Assembly (NCBI GenBank): GCA_922989275.2
Contig: OV277860.1
Location: forward strand, 46,508,400 to 46,572,399
DNA from: Gari tellinella
Lineage: Eukaryota > Mollusca > Bivalvia > Cardiida > Psammobiidae
DNA length: 64,000 bases
Direction of reading: 5' to 3'
Below the pieces are notes generated by a model, which searched no databases, was not told the DNA's origin, and worked only from the letters and a program-made list of their open reading frames with translations. The position numbers were made by a program, and so were the translations under genes. Numbering within the stretch: position 1 is the first letter of the stretch; the number at the start of each line of letters is the position of its first letter. Below, in pieces: positions 1 to 9,797 of the stretch.

Positions 1-260
1 CTCTATCCTGAGTTATCCATAAAGACCGCATTTAGTATATATAAAAAACCGGAGAAAACAATAAGGATGGTGTGTGATGCAAGTCAAAAATAGCACAGAG
101 AGATCGAAAATGAACCCTCTGCATTACTTTGGTCCCGAGTTATCCACCATCCGTATTTAGTATCAAGATCTAAAAAGATATACAATGTAGATAAAAACCA
201 CACTGATGTTAACTAAAACAAGTTAACTATGGGTGAACAATATGGGTATGATAACCAGCT

Positions 261-622
261 TCAGTGTTCCCTTTCTACCACAACACCAACTATTGTGAGG
301 CAAATCATTGTATGTATTGTTCGGAAGGAGTAGAACAGGGAGGGGGGAACTTGACTTACATATGCAAACAGCTTGAATCAAATCAAACGCCGCTTTACGC
401 GGCGTCTAGTCTGGATTCAAACTGTTTGTTACTCGTCATTGTTTTTCATTCAGTCGAATGTCAATTATGTAACTTTGAGAAATACAGCACATGACAAAGT
501 TAAGACGATATTGCAGCCGAAGAAAGGTTGGACATACTTGTCTTGTTTAGGGAACGGTGGAAAGTGTTATTGAAAGAAGAGAATCGTTGTTCAGAGGACC
601 GTTGTGGAAAGGGAGCACTGTA
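261..622 (-). mobile_element. Palindrome-cored MITE, family A (A1)
   Basis: This is a non-coding element in inverted orientation relative to the copy at 29806-30152. The left end (CAGTGTTCCCTTTCTACC) and right end (GGGAGCACTGTA) are inverted repeats, and the palindromic core lies at 366-427. The segment TTGTTCGGAAGGAGT at about 319-333 matches the reverse complement of the 30-kb copy. The CAGTG ends suggest a Tc1/mariner-type non-autonomous element. Short open frames here are fortuitous. Confidence 0.75.
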
Positions 623-878
623 ATTCGCGCAAGGCAGTTTCGGTTTATGGTCCTTTTAGATGTTTTATTAAACATGATACGTTCGTTCATTCATCTTATT
701 GTCAACGGTCATAGGTGTAAAACATTTGCCGAGTTTGATATGCAGCTAACAGGCATACGGCCTATTGGAGTTCTACAATGATTGCTAATGGTTATGGTCG
801 ACATTATATGTCAAGGGATTGGCCCTTAGCTTTGGGATCCACTCCATCTATCTGTTTCCTCTAAGATACATTTAATTT

Positions 879-1073
879 AACCCTTCACTGCCATGACGTC
901 ATCAAATTTATCCAATTGTCGTCTGTACTTTTTGCTCAAATTCAAACTTTAGGTATTTTAAATTAATGCAAAACAATTTGGATCCTAATCAGACGCCGCG
1001 TGACGTGGCGTCTGGTCAGGATCCAAACTGTTTGCAAAAAAGCATTGTACTCGGGGAAGAGCAGTGAAAAGGG
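879..1073 (+). mobile_element. Palindrome-cored MITE, family B (B1)
   Basis: It starts TTAACCCTTCACTGCC and ends GCAGTGAAAAGGG. It carries the CGTCTGC-type inner stretch typical of family B and has the palindromic core at 966-1035. TTAA followed by CCC is what piggyBac-type elements show, so a piggyBac-like MITE is inferred. It has no coding capacity. Confidence 0.7.
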
Positions 1074-1334
1074 CCTCTTTTCTACTGTAGAATAGTATAA
1101 TAAATGAAAAGGTTTGGTCTCACGATCATGGTTTTCTTGTTTTATACCGTTAGTGATACCCATCAATACTATTTTGTTCGAGATCGTGGTAACTGAGTAA
1201 AACAGCTTTTAAGTTATAGGCCAATTTTATTGACCTGACAGGGCGTTGTTTCGATGCGGATTGCATTTCAACTTTGGGGGCGGCAGCACGATCTTTTATT
1301 AGCAGAAGTTACCGTTGTCGTTCTTTCTCAACAA

Positions 1335-1522
1335 TATATATCAGTGGACATTTTGACAGAAGGAATATAATGAAGAATGACAAACAGCTTGAATCTAGAT
1401 CAGACGCCTCGTTACGCGGCGTCTGATCTGGAATCAAGCTGTTTGCAAATGTAAACCAAGTCTTAATTTTCTCTCCATTTAACAACTCCCTCCGACCAAC
1501 ACACGCAATATTTGTCTCCAAA
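1335..1522 (+). mobile_element. Family A MITE, right part only (A2)
   Basis: The palindromic core at 1380-1447 is followed by CTCTCCATTTAACAACTCCCTCCGACC, which corresponds to the segment after the core in the 30-kb copy. The terminal CTCCCTC repeat is missing on the right, where a CA-rich simple repeat begins. Truncated copy. Confidence 0.6.
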
Positions 1523-1549
1523 TAAATACGAAAGACTCAAGCAGGAAAC

Positions 1550-1690
1550 GTAACACAAACAATACACCCACCTCTCAAGCAGAACACACACACACACAGT
1601 CATACCACAACAAACACACACATTCACACACACGCAATACAATTCCTACATCTACACACTAAATAGAAAACAACACGCAAGACAAACATA
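1550..1690. repeat. CA-rich simple sequence
   Basis: Imperfect (CA)n and CACAA runs (for example 1585-1640) lie directly beyond the 3' end of the Naiad element. Naiads are reported to prefer microsatellite targets, so this is probably the insertion target. Confidence 0.6.
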
Positions 1691-2176
1691 AAGCAAAGTG
1701 AATATAGGAGCCCGCCTTGGTACGGTCAGTAGCAATCAATAATTAACTATAAATTAATTAATTATTAACAACCACTGGGGGTTAAACCTGGGTTTAGGGG
1801 CGCCCAACCTCACACTAATCTCCTATATGCACCTATAAAGACGAACAGTGTACATAAAATATAAACCCTGTTCCACAACCTCACAATCAAAAAGACCGCC
1901 AGCACAGTAAGTAAATACATGTAAAACATTTAACAAAAATTCTATGACAAGATCATTAGTAACATGGGAAAGAATTAAACATTCAAGCCCGTGTTAAAAA
2001 TAACCCACTATGGCAACGGTCAAATTGTACTCAAGCGACTAGTCTGTAGTTACGAGCAACTGTAAGACATGGAAGGGTCCAGGGTACGACAGAGAAGGAG
2101 TGAAAAAACAAAGCACGAAAATCCGACATAACTCTCCCGGTTAAGGACGGCTTTAGAGATACATCATCATGTAGTG

Positions 2177-4165
2177 CTAAGCCCTGTCTGTCGTCGCACA
2201 ACCAAAGAGGAAAGCATAGTTATCAATTGTAGACTGATCGATAACCAAACGTGAAGTGCGCAGCAATATAGTTGGATCATAATCTTTTTTGAGGAAAAAT
2301 CTAATACGTTTCACAAATAGGTTTTGAAAATGTATATGTCCAAGAATCTTACGAAGTCTGTAAATCACATCACCATAAAACTCCGGATGAGAAATACCTT
2401 GCCGCAGAAAAGACTTTAAGTTACATTTATACTTGTTAATGAGAGGAAGATTTCTATAAAAGAATTTAGAAAATGTTTTACGAAGTTTATGAAATCTGTA
2501 CCCCTGTTTAAGAAGCTTTTCAGTAATAGTTTTATTACGAATGTGGAAGTGCTCAACAGAGGTACAGGCCCTAGCAAAGCGAATAAGTTGTGAAATATAA
2601 ACCCCGTAAGATGTGGAACGGGGAACATCGCCATCTAGATGAGGATAATTTACAATACTAAAATCAAAATCATCTCGTTTATCGTAAATCTTAGAAGAAA
2701 CAATTCCGTTATTTATAAAAAGATCCAAATCTAAAAATGGTGCCGACAAATTTGACTCGTTTGTTTTATTAAGGCGTAGTTCTTTTGGGTAAATAAAAGG
2801 AAACAACGTATCAAAAAATGGGTTGTCTATATTAAAAATATCATCTAGATAGCGCGATGTATTGTTAAAGGCTTCGATCATATCTGCCTGTGTATCAGGT
2901 TTTAGACTAAGCATAAAGTCCCTCTCATAACAGTACAAAAATAGGTCTGCGACAAGGGGCGCACAGTTTGTACCCATAGGAATACCAATCACTTGGCGGT
3001 ATATGGTACTCCAAAAACGTACATAAATATTATCCAGAAGAAATGTTAGTGATTCACAGACATCGGTGCAAGTCCACATAGTGTAATGCTTAACCGTGTC
3101 ATTTGTAAAAAATGCACGATCAGTATTACACGCCAGAAATAGCTTCCTTTCTCTGGCAAAAGTCTTTTCAATAAGTTGTATAAGTTTAGCTTTTATTAGA
3201 TTATGAGGTAAGGTAGTATATAGTGTTGAAAAGTCATACGTACTTATATTGCAAGCTTGGTATTTTCTATATTCAAGCTTCGCCAAAATTTCATTAGAGT
3301 TTTTGATAGACCAAAACAGATTAATTCCAGAATTTTCGTAAGTCTTATCACAATACCTTTGAACATGTTCTTTGATTTTAATTAAAGACGATGTTAAAAG
3401 TTTGGAAAGCTTAGTAGTAGTACATGCACTTGAATTAGCAATAAAACGAGACTTATAAGGTGTTTTGTGGAGTTTTGGTATCCAGTACATTGTAGGAAGT
3501 TTGTGGCATGTAATGTTGACATCAGCTTTTAATTATTTACATGTATCAAGATGATCAGATACTACATTACGCTCCGTTAAATTGGTAGATATATAGGAAT
3601 TGGTATTCACAAGTTCCTGGTTTAAAGCATCAACATAATGTAATCGTCATACAATTATCACATTATTGGATGCTTTGTCGGCAGGGACGAGTACATACTT
3701 GGAATGAAAGTCTTGTATGCCCTTCTTTAAGTGACGAATGTTAAATTTAGGTTTAGGTGGTAAAAGATGGTTATTGGATAAATAGAACGAAATCCGGATA
3801 TCGATAATATCAAAAATTAATTCTTTCCATTTTGAGAGAGCGTCATTTTCAGCATGTTCTCTTCGGCACCAGTTGGTACTATAATTATGCAAATAGCAAA
3901 TAATAGGTGGTTCAAGATTTTTGAAATAATTTGGAACAGCATTCATCACATTTTTGTTTCGGAGAATACTTTGTAAATCTATAAAATCAATACCTTTATT
4001 TATAAAAGGGACCTTAATGAAAAATCTTTTGTGATCGTTTAAAGAATCAATATGCGGTTTAAGAACATGCTGAGTATAACTTTGTATTAAACCTGCAGTA
4101 TAATACAGAGGATCTGTGCGTAAAATTATATTATCAGCCTTGTCGTCAATATAGACGTCAATGAC
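2177..4165 (-). pseudogene. Naiad reverse transcriptase with upstream linker (broken ORF)
   Basis: Reverse transcriptase of a Penelope-like retroelement, which would copy element RNA at a nicked target in the nucleus. The intact 437-codon stretch (3490 to 2177) shows YWIPKLHKTPYKSRFIANSS at residues 2-21, DFSTLYTT (86-93, first catalytic Asp), GIPMGTNCAP (169-178) and the active-site YLDD (214-217). This is a Penelope/telomerase-like RT without a separate protease or integrase. The same frame extends upstream through TAA (3533-3535) and UGA (3647-3649) to VLVPADKASNNV and VPNYFKNLEPP, then to ~4160, where a single-base indel shifts it relative to the endonuclease frame. Downstream of TAG 2177 the frame continues with a Met-rich tail, so that TAG may itself be a mutation. 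Confidence 0.85.
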
Positions 4166-5160
4166 AACGAAGAAAGCCGAGAAAGCATTTGATGTTTACC
4201 AGAATGTAACAGCAGATTATGCAAATCTTTAATAGAAATCGACTGACGTGATTTACGTTTAATATTACCATTTATACGAATACCATGCGATCTAGATTTA
4301 CGGTTTCGTTTAGAATAAATCGAAAAAATATCAATTGAAGGTTCTTTAGAAATATTGCCAGATTGGTATATATTATCATTCAAGCCTAAAGGAAAGGGTG
4401 TCTGTAAATTTTTAATCCATTTTAATTCCGTTATAAATCTAGCCTTACATTTGAAACTATTAGTAGCATTTTGATCATACGTAATATGTTCGACAGGTTG
4501 AATTGAAATAAAATCTAATCCATGTCCAGATTTCCGAAAATGTTGATACAGAAAGTTCCTCAGTTTTTTGTTTCTACAAGTACGAAGATGTTCATTAAAC
4601 CTAGTTTTGAGGGGACGACCGGTTTGCCCAACATACTGGATACCACAACCTGGTGCTTTTCAAGTTAACACGTATATAACATGATTAGTTCGTCAGTTGA
4701 TGTCTGAATCTATGACAACACTAAATAATCTACCGTTTACTGTTGATTGTATAGTAGACTTGCAAGATAAATAATTGCAACACGCTCACCTCTTAGCATT
4801 GCACTTTTCAATAATAGGATGCACTCTACGTTTTTTGTTCAATGGTCGTAATAAAAGAGAATTATTGCGTTGAATAGAATATTTTAGAGGTGAAAGCACT
4901 ACTTTTGGACCATTATGAAAACAATTATTAATAGAAAGAGATGGAATGTGAAAAGAAGATGCCGAATAGAGCTTAAGTGGTGATAATTGTACGGACGGCT
5001 GTAGTGATGCAAAATTAGTAGTATTTCTAGGGATATGAAGTTGGTGCTGTTGTAGAGAGGGAGCACTGTAGATACCTTTTTCACGTGGATATGGATGCAC
5101 ACATAAATTGTGTTTCTCCATGTTGAAAGTATCGGACAATAATGATATAATTCGGAACAT
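4126..5160 (-). pseudogene. Naiad N-terminal GIY-YIG endonuclease with in-frame UGAs
   Basis: Endonuclease part of the Naiad polyprotein, which would nick the target for target-primed reverse transcription. From ATG 5160 to TAA 4126 (345 codons including the stop) the only interruptions are three UGAs, at 4786-4788, 4693-4695 and 4660-4662. The GIY-YIG core reads GCGIQYVGQTGRPLKTRFNEH just after the third UGA, with the likely catalytic Arg in KTRF and a Glu in FITELKW. The UGAs fall exactly where the canonical Penelope endonuclease at 5676-6185 has Cys: KCNKSNC, MSC-DVQNV and VLTC. Residues about 1-115 (low-complexity, Ser/Pro-rich) have no recognised domain. The frame starts at the first Met after a TAG at 5164-5166. 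Confidence 0.8.
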
Positions 5161-5429
5161 TACCTATCATCCCTAAAATCAAAAGTAAATTAGTTTATTC
5201 GTGCCAAAGGTTAGCTCCGCCCTGACAGGTGAAAAATTCGATATATAACAAGATATAATTTGTAAAGCCAAGCTTGTATAAAGCAACCATTCAAATCAAA
5301 ACTGTTATATAAGTTTTTATACCATTTTTTGACACAAACGATATATCACCACAGTGATTGGTTTGTGTATTCCAGATCACAGGAAAGAGTCGATTTCGAG
5401 TCTAATCTGGATCCAAATTGTTTGCAAAT

Positions 5430-5500
5430 ATAACTGACTCTCTCTCTCCCTCTCTATATGTGTATATATATATATAATAAATAATGTCGGTGTGATGCCG
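5430..5500. repeat. CT/TA microsatellite
   Basis: CTCTCTCTCTCCCTCTCTATATG followed by (TA)n lies directly upstream of the truncated canonical Penelope copy. A half palindromic core (AATCTGGATCCAAATTG) at 5404-5420 precedes it. Confidence 0.7.
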
Positions 5501-5519
5501 GAAACTACCGGGAAAAGCT

Positions 5520-6185
5520 GTATATAAATCACAAATCACAAAGTCAGACCTTCTTAAACCAAAACCAAATAATAACACAACTACTCTTCCATACATCTCA
5601 ACATTTAACCCAAACAACCAAGAACGTTTTAACAACATAAAAGCTAATTTACCAATATTACAAGCAGACCCAAATATGTCTCAAATTTTAAATAAATGTA
5701 AACATATCAAAAGTAAAAGACAAGCTCCAAACTTAAAAAAACTACTTACCAGAGCTGAATTTACAGAGAAACAACATGTACGTTATAAAGTAACAAAATG
5801 CAATAAATCTAACTGTTCATTATGTCAACATATTAAAGAAAGCGAATTTTATCATTTTAAAGGAATGAAATTTTATGTAAACCAATCAATGTCATGTGAT
5901 GTTCAAAACGTATTATATGTTCTTACATGCACTGGATGCGGAGAATACTATATTGGTCAAACTGGAGACAAACTGAGGTCAAGAAGAACAGTTCACTCAC
6001 AACAGATAAAAGATCCTTCAACAAGACAAATTCCTTTAAGCGCCCATTTAGAAAAATGCGGAAAGAAAAACTTAAATTATGAAATGTTTCCTTTTTTTAA
6101 ATTAAAGACAAATAGTGTTTCAGCTAGGCTAGCAAAAGAAGAATATTTCATAGCTAAATTTAAACCTATTCTTAATTCTCAATAA
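5520..6185 (+). pseudogene. Canonical Penelope-like element, C-terminal GIY-YIG endonuclease (5' truncated)
   Basis: Last part of a canonical EN+ Penelope polyprotein. The open frame runs from ~5496, with the first Met at 5676. Before that Met it reads LPYISTFNPN, the linker that normally follows the RT, so the RT has been lost by 5' truncation and 5676 is not a true start. Residues 36-50 of the Met-started part carry KCNKSNCSLCQH. The GIY-YIG core is CGEYYIGQTGDKLRSR, and the conserved Glu lies in AKEEYFIAKFKPI near the C-terminus. The frame stops at TAA 6183 and is otherwise undamaged. It lies head-to-head with the Naiad, but the two ENs differ clearly, so this is a separate insertion. Confidence 0.85.
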
Positions 6186-6295
6186 TTATCTCCCTTTAAT
6201 AAAACGCAGTTATTTACCTTAGATGTACGTTAACAGGAAGTGACGACGTCGATATCATGACAACAACGTCATGACGTCATAAACAATAGTATAGC

Positions 6296-6322
6296 GCCTG
6301 ATGAATTATAGTGAAACGCGTC
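6296..6322 (+). ncRNA. Hammerhead-ribozyme-like motif in Penelope 3' end
   Basis: CTGATGA (6298-6304), an 8-nt spacer, GAAAC (6313-6317) and GCGTC (6318-6322) occur in the order of a hammerhead core. They sit about 110 bases after the endonuclease stop. Canonical Penelope elements are known to carry minimal hammerheads in their terminal repeats. Stem II is weak here (ATTATAGT), so activity is doubtful. Confidence 0.45.
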
Positions 6323-6359
6323 GTTTGAAGAAATAAAATTGTGTTTTTAAAGCCTATAA

Positions 6360-6570
6360 TACATCATCTATTTTTTTTAAATCATATATATATATATATA
6401 CATATCCCCTTTCTATGTCTCTCTTGGATCTGATCTGAATCCATATTGTTTGCAAATAGAACTCTCACTCTATGTCTCAGCGGTCTCTCTCTGTGTGTCT
6501 TTCTCAGTGTTTACTCTCTCCCTCTCTCTTGAATAACTTAAGGATCTGATCTGGATCCAGACTCATTCCA
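6360..6570. repeat. AT/CT simple repeats with half palindromic cores
   Basis: (TA)n at 6385-6402 and CT-rich tracts surround half copies of the GATCTGGATCC core (6426-6452 and 6541-6565). No gene is visible from here to 7050. Confidence 0.5.
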
Positions 6571-7054
6571 AATAGAACTGTGATATCTCTAAGAGTCTGG
6601 ATTGTGTACTTTTTGTCTGTCGGCTAATAGTATTAAGTCAAGTTTGTCAAATCAAACTACCCAGGAAGCTTGTATAAAATACTATTTTATGCCTTGCGGC
6701 AATATTTTATTATCACACATAGACTTAAGCCCCTATTAACACACAGCGGGAACCGGATCACAGCCCTGGAAACATAAACGGGTCGTCTTACGGAAAAGTA
6801 CGACTTGATTTCACGGAAATAACCGATCGTGAATGAAGGATAAAAGACTAAGTCCGATTTCAGCAACACGACATTTGCCAATATTTTACTCAATTTGGAA
6901 GCAAAAAGACTTAATTTAATTTCAAAGTAAAAACGATTTTTGAATTGTTTAGAAAACAGTTTTTCTCCTCATAACTGCTAAAATATTCGCAGATGTTTAA
7001 ATGGATGCTTTATTCGCGTTCAAAATCAGCAAAGTACACGCTTTCACCCTTTTT

Positions 7055-8255
7055 AGCTCACCTGAGCCAAAGGCTCAGGATGAGCTATTGTGATCGCTCT
7101 TCGTCCGGCGTCATGTTGACCGTCGTCCGTCTGCCGTCGTCCGTCCACATTTTCAAACAACATCTCCTCAGAAACCACTGACCCGATTTCAACCAAACTT
7201 TGTCAGAAGTATCAGTGACAATTAAGGGGGAACGAAATCTTGTTCAAAGATTTTGGCTAGAGTTATTCCCCTTGCTGTGGGACCAGGTTTTCTAACATGA
7301 CCGTATAGACAACTTAATGCATAAGAAAATCTTAAAAAATCTTCTTCTCAGAAACCCATATTTGGTATGTATCATTACCTAATGATTTTCTAGCAAGATT
7401 GTTCAAATTTTGACCCTGGGGCCAAAAATGGCCCCGCCCTGGGGCTTATCAGTTTTTCTTAGGAAAACTTTTAAAAATCTTCTTCTCAGAAACCGTATGG
7501 CCTAGATCACTAATACTTGACATGTAGCTTTGCCTTATGGTCCTCTACCAAGATTGTTCGAATTATGACCGCGGGTCAAAACTGGCCCCGCCCCGGGGCT
7601 TATCAGTTTTACATAGACTTATATAGGAAAACCTTTAAAAATATTCTTCTCTGAAACTGTAAGGCCCAGATCTTTAATATTTGACATGTAGCTTTACCTT
7701 GTGGTCCTCTACCAAGATTGTTCAAATTTTAATCCCCGGGCCAAAAATGGCCCCCCCTGGGGCTTATCAATTTTTCTTACTTAGGAAAACCTTTAAAAAT
7801 CTTCTTCTCAGAAACCGTATGGCCTAGATCATTAATATTTGACATGTAGCTTTGCCTTATAGTCCTCTACCAAGATTGTTCAAATTATGATCCCGGGTCA
7901 AAAATGACTCCGCCCCGGGGCTTATCAGTTTTACATAGACTTATATAGGAAAACCTTTAAAAATCTTCTTCTCTGAAACTATAAGGCCCAGGTCTTTAAT
8001 ATTTGACATGTAGTTTTGCCTTGTGGTCCTCTACCAAGATTGTTCAAATTATGACCCCCGGGCCAAAAATGGCCCCGCCCTCGGGCTTATTAGTTTTTCA
8101 TAGGAATACCTTTAAAAATATTCTCTGAAACCGTAAGGCCCAGATCATTTATATTTGACATGTAGCATTGCCCTATGGTCATCTACCATGATTGTTCAAA
8201 TTATGACCCCTGGATCAAATTTGGCCCCGCCCCGGGGCTTATCTCTTATCAGTTA
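7055..8255 (+). repeat. Hairpin-headed bivalve repeat with tandem body (H1)
   Basis: It opens with a near-perfect hairpin, AGCTCACCTGAGCC-AAA-GGCTCAGGATGAGCT (7055-7086), followed by TATTGTGATCGCTC. The body consists of about seven degenerate units of ~150-165 bp, each containing CTTCTCAGAAACC, TTTGACATGTAGC, CTACCAAGATTGTTC and a GC-rich GGCCCCGCCCCGGGGC stretch (near 7164, 7346, 7481, 7648, 7805, 7968 and 8120). No ORF spans it. A recurrent bivalve repeat of unknown mobilisation. Confidence 0.85.
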
Positions 8256-8289
8256 TATCAGCTATATCAATATGTTGTCTACCCGTCTG

Positions 8290-8582
8290 TAGATATACCA
8301 TGGAAATCCGTGGAATTCCATGGAATATATTTCCGTGGAGTATTGGAACCCGGATTCCATGGCATTCCATGAAAAATAATTGAGAGAAACAAATAAATGA
8401 AACTGACAAGAGGTTTTCTATGGAATTCCGTGTGTTTCCATGGAATTCCGTGGAATCCATAACAGTTTCCATGGAATTGTTCAACTGTTCCATGGAATTC
8501 CGTGGATTCCAAAGAATTGCATAGTTTTCCATGGAATTCCGTGGAATTCCATGGCAGACGTCCGTGGATTCCATGGAAACAA
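8290..8582. repeat. ATTCCATGGAAT / ATTCCGTGGA short-unit satellite
   Basis: Dense repeats of a ~10-bp unit (TCCGTGGAAT / TCCATGGAAT), many of them palindromic around CCATGG, are interrupted by ~60 bp of unrelated sequence at 8371-8430. Long open frames on the minus strand result only from the repeat lacking stops. Confidence 0.85.
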
Positions 8583-9126
8583 AATGGAATATTGAAAGTG
8601 AAGAAAATGTTTAGATTTTGTAACATTGAATCTCATTTATTGTCATAGATAACAGTAAAATATTAGTTTTTAGCTCACCTGAGCCAAAGGCTCAAGGTGA
8701 GCTATTGTGACCGCTCACCGTCCGTAGTACGTCTGTCCGTTCACATTTACTTCAAACGACATCTCCTCTGAACCCGCCGATGTAGGGAGAGTTCAAACTG
8801 CTCATGATGTTCTTCGGATGCTTCTCTACAGAAGTTGTTCAAATGAAAGAGAAAAAGCAAAAACTCTGCTTGAAAAACCAAAAAAGCAAAAAACTTTAAA
8901 AAATCTTCTTGCCCAAAACTACTAGGCCCTAAGCTTTGATATTTTTACAGTAGAATCTCCTGGTCGATCCCTCTATAGTTTGTTAAAATGAAATCCCTAG
9001 GGTCACACTTGACGCCACCCTGCGCAGTTTAAGTGCTGCTCTAGGCAGGTTTCACAGTTTTTTTGATGAAGCAGAACTGTATTTTACCTGAGTTACTCTT
9101 AATATACTAAGGGCAAATAGCCAATA

Positions 9127-9200
9127 TTTGCAAACATTTTGGATCCAGATCAGATGCAACATAATCATAATGCTACATCTAATCTGGATCCAACCTATTT
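9127..9200. repeat. Palindromic core copy
   Basis: TTTGCAAACATTTTGGATCC and its inverse GGATCCAACCTATTTGCC surround AGATCAGATGCAAC. The core is present with a divergent loop, and no flanking TIR is recognised. Confidence 0.65.
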
Positions 9201-9587
9201 GCCACTCATTTACCAACTTAACATTTTCTAAATTGTTTTTTGTACACTTTTCACATACAGTAGGTTTTAAGCAGACATCATTTCAGTCTGGTAAGGGTAA
9301 ACCCCAGAGCTCTACCCACTGAGGTCAAATATTATGCAACAGTTGGGGAGTATCACAGAACTGGTCATGATCAGCTGAACATGTTGTCTGCTAAAGTTTA
9401 GATATGGTTCAGTCTGCTTCATACTTAGAGAAACAGGATCTGGAAGTGATCCACTGACAGTTATGTAATTATGTCTTATGCCATATTTATACATATGTTT
9501 AATATTGGTTTTGTCAGAGTTATCTGTATGTCTTGTCATTTTTTCTTGTCCAGGATTCAACCCTTTCCCCCCATATACTGACGTTTG

Positions 9588-9797
9588 TTAACCCATTACC
9601 CCATAAATGTGCATTTTTAGGCCTTTGATTTATTCCTCTACTTAAGAAAATTTTTCCACTTTAAACAGTCATGAAAATGTAAGATGCGAAAGTAAAGCAA
9701 AGTGTGCATTAAGACACATTTTGCTTTACTTTCAACCTGCTTTAGGTGGCCACCTATTTTCAAAACTAGAAACATGCTATGGGGTTATGGGTAAAAT
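9588..9797. mobile_element. Family E MITE
   Basis: It starts TTAACCCATTACCCCATA and ends TATGGGGTTATGGGT. The inner palindrome is AAAGTAAAGCAAAGTGTGCA / TGCTTTACTTTCAACCTGC. Similar units recur at 10290-10490, 32395-32545, 32560-32705, 32870-32990, 34750-34900 and 35180-35490. Non-coding; probably TTAA-targeted. Confidence 0.6.

Larger units (their letters stand above)
1700..5160 (-). mobile_element. Permuted Penelope-like retroelement (Naiad type)
   Basis: On the minus strand, a GIY-YIG endonuclease region (5160 to ~4140) lies upstream of a linker and a reverse transcriptase (to 2177). This order is the reverse of canonical Penelope elements and is the defining trait of the Naiad/Chlamys clade. 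The 3' untranslated part runs from 2176 towards ~1700 and ends at a CA microsatellite. The copy is decayed: a one-base frameshift lies near 4140-4165, a TAA at 3533-3535, and the RT frame ends at TAG 2177-2179. Four in-frame UGA codons stand apart from this decay (see findings). No terminal pseudo-LTR was recognised. Confidence 0.85.

Noticed and set aside
1600..2170. A SECIS element for the Naiad UGA codons
   Set aside because: On the minus strand an ATGA (near 1952) and a TGAT (near 1885) are suitably spaced, but the intervening sequence does not form the required stems. I could not support it by eye.
8239..8626. Two overlapping >110-codon minus-strand open frames
   Set aside because: They consist of translated ATTCCATGGAAT repeats (FHGIPWK-like periodicity) and reflect the satellite, not a gene.
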